Below, in pieces: positions 58,579 through 64,000 of a stretch of 64,000 nt of DNA. A program made the position numbers and the translations under genes. The stretch covers positions 57,931,166 to 57,995,165 of the forward strand of contig NC_086376.1 in NCBI RefSeq assembly GCF_036588685.1, read 5' to 3'. Source of the DNA: Mytilus trossulus (taxonomy: Eukaryota > Mollusca > Bivalvia > Mytilida > Mytilidae). Each line of letters begins with the position of its first letter. Positions within the stretch are counted from its first letter, which is position 1. The notes under the pieces were generated by a model. That model was not told the origin of the DNA. It saw only the letters and a list, made by a program, of their open reading frames with translations, and made no database searches.

Positions 58579-60769
58579 GTAAATAAGTTATTACTATTCT
58601 GGTGAACTCAGATGAATACATTAAGTGGAAGATACATTTATTCAGTTTTTAAAATTTTTAAAAATACATGTTTGTCAGGCTTGCTTATTAACACTAATCA
58701 GCTCCATGATTTGGACCTAACAGATAGCCTATCTTGTTGTTGCTCTCCTATAGTATGGGAGGTTATTGGTTTATCCCTGGCTTAGTCAAACCAACAACTT
58801 TGCTTTTCCTGCCAAACATGAATCATTTAGGAGTAAGAGCAAAGACTTGTGTTTGATTTATGTGATAAGAGCCATCAAATTAAAATTTGACTAAATGTGT
58901 CTGTCTAGTACAATCAGGGCATATTCCTTCCTCTTTCAACAAGTAACTTATTGTACTGAATATGCAAGTATTTTTTGCCATTGACATACAGTATTGGTGT
59001 TATTGTAAAGCACTTATTGTTGTGGGTTTTAAGCCAACCATTTATATTTGATAACACAATACATTACCTAATGATATTGGTGCCTATTCTGGCAGGATAT
59101 GTCTATTCAGTGGTATTAAAGGGAAAATTCACGATTTTTTACTTATGGTTTAAATATGTTCATTATGACATAATATATATATTCACAAAGTTTTATCGCT
59201 ATATGTGCAGTAATAAAGGAGAAATTCAATATTTAATGAAAAAATATTAACTACTTCCTGTAGGTCGTGACGTTTTCTCCTGGTTTTTGCATGCCGGGAT
59301 TTAAAAAACAATCCTTAAAAGTCTTGGTTTTTAATCATATTTTAACGTAATCGTAAGCGTGCCGATGACTTATGCTTTATCTAATAACCATCCGATAATA
59401 AGAAGATAAAACGCACATACGTTCAATTGTACATATTCATGAGATAAATTTTCTATGTTAAACGTATATATATTCGAATTATTTTTGTAGACAACACAAA
59501 AAGTTATAAATTGATTTTTAATTAATGTATTTTCGGACTGATAAGGTGAACAAAGTAAAGTACAATAATCTGTAAAGACAATATGTTAGTGTACTCTTAT
59601 TGACCTTTTACTATCTCTGCTATGACTTGGTTGATACGATGTGTGTATTGACGGTTCTGTAGCAATACTCGTAGATGGCTTGTTGAAAGGTAAATTGTTA
59701 TTTGCACTTCGGTATTTAACCACGCCTCTCGGGCACACCTTGCCAGGTGTGACTGTCTATTCGGATCAGTGAATTATAAGACAAGGGGAGCATCCAATAC
59801 ACATATTTAAAATATATATTCAAGTTGGTGACAATTAAAAATTGATCGTCGTGGAATTATTTAATTATGTTTGGTGCTATTATTTATTTGAATTCAAATA
59901 AGTTAATTTACTAAGAAATACACAATTTTTGGTTAAAGACGGGAAACTTAATTCATATGTCCGATTGAAATGATTTACACCTTTTGTCCTTGATTGATGT
60001 CTAATAAAAAGGAGAACTTAGAAATTATAAATAGCTTTACCAAAGTATTTTTATTTGTCTTTATTAGGCAAATAAATGAATGAGAACACTTAGATTTAGA
60101 CATTTTAAAAGCCACGTACAAATTAATAACTGGAACTCACTGAAGATAACTCTACCGAAGCGGAATATAATATGAACGAATAAAGAAAAAATACTTTTGT
60201 ACTTGAGAAGTCTTAAAACATTGACAGCAAATTTAAGGTCTTCTTGGAATGGAATCGAAAAATTACGAATAGATATTCTTTATCAAGTGTGAAAAACGTC
60301 AACCAAATTTAATCATAATCGGGGACGTCCTTATTAAAGTAGTCTTCGTCTCACAACGTATAATACTTAATAACTATTTGACCAAAGATGTTTAAAAACA
60401 AAAGACAACAAATTTAATGTCATCTTTCCCTATTTTTGAATGTAATTATAAGTATCGGGATTATTAGTGTACGTCCAGTTGCATATGTCGGAACAGTTGT
60501 GGTGATGACGAATTTCTTTCTTTATTCGAGAACAATCTAATTGATATATAAATCTGTGATTTTACTATGTTCATAACTTCGATTAACCAAAGCAAGTTAT
60601 AGATCGACCTGTATTTAACAATTTTTCAAATTGGTCCTCTTCTTCTTCTTCTTTTGGTATACAATAGTCTATCGAATTGGATGATTACATACTGTTGGTA
60701 TACGTGGACTAGTCTATTTACAAAACTTTTACCCCAATTTGCACAAAATGTATGTTTCTTTCTTATGTT
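58579..60769 (+). other. NPEPPS: NPEPPS intron 13, proximal part
   Basis: After donor GTAAAT no further exon of the gene could be recognised. The sequence is AT-rich with only short frames; a 91-codon frame at 58975-59250 is hydrophobic but has no splice context. A small hairpin (ACACCTTGCCAGGTGT) lies near 59739. Confidence 0.6.
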
Positions 60770-61537
60770 CAATGGGGTACGTCTAAACACCGCTCAGGAC
60801 ATACAAAGTGCACTCAGGACCCTTTATAGTCATTGCATTTGCACACAGGATGTATGTGTATATTCGTTACATGCTGCTTATATAAGATTAAAATTTTGGT
60901 AGAATTTGAAATCGAACTTAGATATGTTAATTTTTTTTGAAATAATGAGGGCACGTGTCACTGATTTCACAACTACTGAGCCGTGAATTATCCAATCAAC
61001 AAAATTAATTGGATTATCTTTATTGATGTTTATGAATTGTTTTGTTTGTACAATGTTGCGTTTGAAATAGTTGAGATTGTTTAATGTAGTTAAATTTAAA
61101 TTATGCACTGTGAAAATAGTGAATTGTATGTTTATGGAAAAAAAAATAACCCATTCGATGTTCTTTTTCAGTTTATTTTTCATTTTGACGGCTGAATTTA
61201 TTTTTTTGTATTCTGCAGTTTATGAATAAAGAAAATAAAAAAATCTATGACAAGTTCTATTTTTGTTTTTCTTTAATATTTTTTTCTCTCTCTCCATATC
61301 AACTTAATAAAAAAAAACAATGTTTACTAAACATCAAATTTTATTCTCAATAAACAATACACATAGTTAAAGAGAAGACAATTACATGTATGTACAATAT
61401 TTACAATGACAATATTTACAATTTTAAAAGAAGTCTAATATCTTGGCTGTGTGCGTGCTGTCCTTGGTCTTTTCCTTTGGTTAGGCTTACGAGCAAGCTT
61501 CTGGGGTTAAGGCACTTCAAAATCTGAGCATGAACAC

Positions 61538-61862
61538 TAACATGTTTAACCCCGCCACATTATTTATGTATGTGCCTGTCCCAAGTCAGGAGCCTATAAT
61601 TCAGTGGTTGTCGTTTGTTTAATTTATGTGTTACATTTTAGTTTTTCCTTTATTTTTTTACATAAATAAGGCCGTTAGTTTTCTCGCTTGAACTGTTTTA
61701 CATTGTCTTATCGGGGCCTTTTATGGCTGACTATATGCGGTATGGGCTTTGCTCATTGTTGAAGGCCGTACGGTGACCTATAATTGTTCATGTTTGTGAC
61801 ATTTTGGTCTTTTGTGGATAGTTGTCTCATTGGCAATCATACCACATCTTCTTTTGTATATA
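61538..61862 (+). repeat. Dispersed repeat family B
   Basis: Near full copy: TTTAACCCCGCCACATTATT, CCCAAGTCAGGAGCCTATAA, TCAGTGGTTGTCGTTTG, GGGGCCTTTTATGGC, GAAGGCCGTACGGTGACC and GGCAATCATACCACATCTTC. Confidence 0.85.
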
Positions 61863-62249
61863 AGTCGTGGTTTGGATGGATTTTGTGTCGATCAACAGTC
61901 TCCGAAAAAGTCTTTCTCGCTGTTCTTGTGTTTTCGAAAACCAACATTGGTACGATCCGACATGTCTTCTGTACGGACCGAAAAGTTCATAATTTCCCAT
62001 TCCATACAGGGAACGCTTCAAATCGATTAGTTGTACACATACAATGTCCATCAGTTTGGTTACAAGGTCTGGATTTGGTGTCGGTTTCCTAAATACAAAA
62101 CTAATTAACTTCATGAAAAGTAAATTTATTTCCCTTTTTTAACCTCGTTCAAGGAATTTATTACTGGACAAGAACGAGTTTCAATAGGGGAATAAATCTT
62201 ACAAAATGAAATTTTGATTGAATCTTAACGACAAGAAAATAGAGATAAC

Positions 62250-62280
<31 letters not shown>

Positions 62281-62390
62281 AATATTAAAGTATTAAAAAC
62301 ACAATGATACCAATTTAAAAAAGAATCAACGCTACTATTCGTAATTGTAACTGTTAGCTTGGAAATAAATTATATATAAAAAGGTGTATC

Positions 62391-62710
62391 ACATATTCTT
62401 TTATTCTTTTTTTACTATGGAACAGTGCAATTAAAATCTATTGTAGTATATCTAGAGATATGAAAATACGAAAGAATTATTCATCTTAATTTTTGAACTA
62501 TTAAAGAATAAAACTAAAACTTTTTCGTATATTGAACGAAATTTGATAAAAAAAAATAAACGCCACTTTTTGTGATTAACTGTAAGCTTAAAAGTAAATA
62601 CTATATTATTTTTTTCACTATGGAACAATACCATTAAAAAGTCTATTGTAGTATATCTAGAGATATGAAAATACGAAAGAATTATTCATCCTGATTTTTG
62701 AATTTAGAAT
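62391..62710 (+). repeat. Pair of direct repeats of about 90 bp
   Basis: ACTATGGAACA followed by TCTATTGTAGTATATCTAGA, GATATGAAAATACGAAAGAA and TTATTCATC occurs at about 62413-62505 and 62618-62705, 200 bp apart. Confidence 0.75.
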
Positions 62711-63462
62711 ATAACTAACACTTTTCATTATTGATTTTTTTTAATTTTTTATAAAATTCGAAAATCTTTACAAAGAAAATGTTTATGATATATTTTTATC
62801 TATTAAGTTAATATACCTTGCTCACTCTCTAGAAACACTCCTCGTAGTTGAAACGGGGTTTTGATCCCCAAGGACGCCACATTTTGCAATAAATTTTATC
62901 TATTTATTTTTTTAATTTTTTTTTATAAAATTTTATCTATATTTTTGAACGTTTTCAAATTAGATGAATTGAATGAAAATTTCCCAACTTTATGTAGATT
63001 TCTCATATTTCTAAACTGGCTTCAATTATTACAAACAAAACGAAAAGTTTATTTAACATTTTTTTCCAAAACAATATATCTTCTTTGTTCTATATTTTTC
63101 AAAAGACATCTTGGTTTTGTTTGTTTGCCAAGCTTACATGTATGAGGTTAGATCCATCACTTATCACTAGTTATTAAAGATCAAAAGACCTAATCAACAT
63201 GATAATTGGTATTCAACATAATCATCGGTCATGCCTGAAATATTTCATAAAAACGGCGCGTGCCGATGAAAACTCAAATAACTTCTTTAATATAAAATTG
63301 ATTTTATCGAAACCAAAACTATAAGATGAAGAATTAAATTATCTACCAAAGGCATACCTTCACCACCCACTAAAACATAGATTTCATGTCCTGAGTGCAC
63401 TTTGTATGTCCTGAGTGCACTCAGGAGGTCCTGAGCGGTGTTTAGACGTACCGTGTTCAATG

Positions 63463-64000
63463 TATACATGTATATATTTTAAATTGCGCTGTAGTTCCGT
63501 AACTTTCTATCCGGGCGTATAAACGAATCGTCGACAAGTGCGCACATTTTTTTAATCAACATTTCTGGAATGATCCAACTATGTCCTTTACTATTGACAA
63601 CGAGTAAATATTACATTGTCCCAGAGACATATACGTATATTTGTATATCTTCATTTTTTTTAAATTTTTTTTTTGGTATCTTTTTTTTTTTTTTATAAAT
63701 AATATTCTTTACACCAGAAATTTTATTTATAAACAAGCGTATGAGTTAAGTAATGACTAGTATATTATATCACTTTCGGACACGCAAGACAGAGATGTAT
63801 ATTATACATGCAACTTATAGTTCAAAATGGAAAGTTATAAGTTTTCGGCCGTGTACACTGATCAATACCTACAGAAGTGAAACGATGCATGAACTTGCAG
63901 GCCCGACAGGAAATCGCTTGAATACCTGGTCGTGTCACCTTACACCCCTCACAATACCTTTGAGAGTAATACCTTAAGCCATGCGGGTGATCAGTGGAGC
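63463..64000. other. Window end, still within presumed NPEPPS intron 13
   Basis: No exon or gene recognised. Low-complexity T runs at 63650-63700. A 74-codon plus-strand frame at 63753-63977 shows no relation to the missing NPEPPS C-terminus. Confidence 0.45.

Larger units (their letters stand above)
60770..63462. repeat. Inverted repeat pair about 2.6 kb apart
   Basis: GTACGTCTAAACACCGCTCA with GGACATACAAAGTGCACTCA at 60778-60825 is matched in inverse at about 63386-63452, where the GTGCACTCAGGAC unit is present twice. The pair may be the ends of one larger transposon or two solo copies. Between them lies a family B repeat and two direct repeats at 62391-62710. Confidence 0.6.

Noticed and set aside
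62846-62880. Possible tRNA T-arm or tRNA-derived SINE (GGGGTTTTGATCCCC)
   Set aside because: Only the T-arm-like stem is present; no A box, anticodon arm or acceptor pairing could be found.

Overview
This 64 kb window looks like AT-rich nuclear DNA of a bivalve mollusc, most likely a mussel of the Mytilus type. The evidence is GT-AG introns, long intergenic stretches packed with short non-autonomous transposons, and dispersed repeats I recognise as common in mytilid genomes: a repeat ending in GGCAATCATACCACATCTTC, one with ATCAAAGGTACTAGG, and one starting TTATGCCCCACCTACGATAG. The species call is inference. Nothing bacterial or organellar is visible.

Two conserved genes sit head to head in the right half. 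FAM204A lies on the minus strand; all seven coding exons are found between 45970 and 36160, giving 225 residues with an intact frame. NPEPPS, the puromycin-sensitive M1 zinc aminopeptidase, lies on the plus strand; thirteen exons from 46135 to 58578 encode its first 609 residues, including the complete catalytic domain. The C-terminal exons lie beyond the window. The start codons are 164 bp apart, so the two genes probably share a compact bidirectional promoter with ETS-like, E-box and AP-1/Maf-like sites.

The most unusual object is at 13.8-17.9 kb. A tandem array of 46 units of about 85-86 bp looks like satellite DNA. On the minus strand, however, every unit I read is a 27-nt micro-exon with a strong donor (CAG then GTATGT) and a YAG acceptor, separated by introns of about 58-60 nt. 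One spliced phase is open through all variants and encodes a basic, tryptophan-rich nonapeptide repeat, roughly RWHPKDRNS. It runs in phase into a terminal exon that starts with the same Arg-Trp and has a stop and an AATAAA. This resembles the micro-exon-gene design and I know of no described family matching it. The 5' end is unresolved and there is no transcript evidence here.

Layout: 1-10.5 kb is intergenic with dispersed repeats and a MULE-type MITE (60-bp perfect TIRs). 10.5-13.3 kb is a triplicated 1 kb segment with exon-like islands. 13.8-17.9 kb is the micro-exon array. 18-34 kb is a transposon-rich desert with a 190-bp satellite, two TTAA-flanked elements and two clusters of reiterated short motifs. 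36-46 kb is FAM204A, with a three-level transposon nest in its last intron. 46-58.6 kb is NPEPPS, with a pogo/Tigger-like MITE, other MITEs and a 45-bp VNTR that continues the reading frame of exon 11. 58.6-64 kb is the unfinished NPEPPS intron 13.
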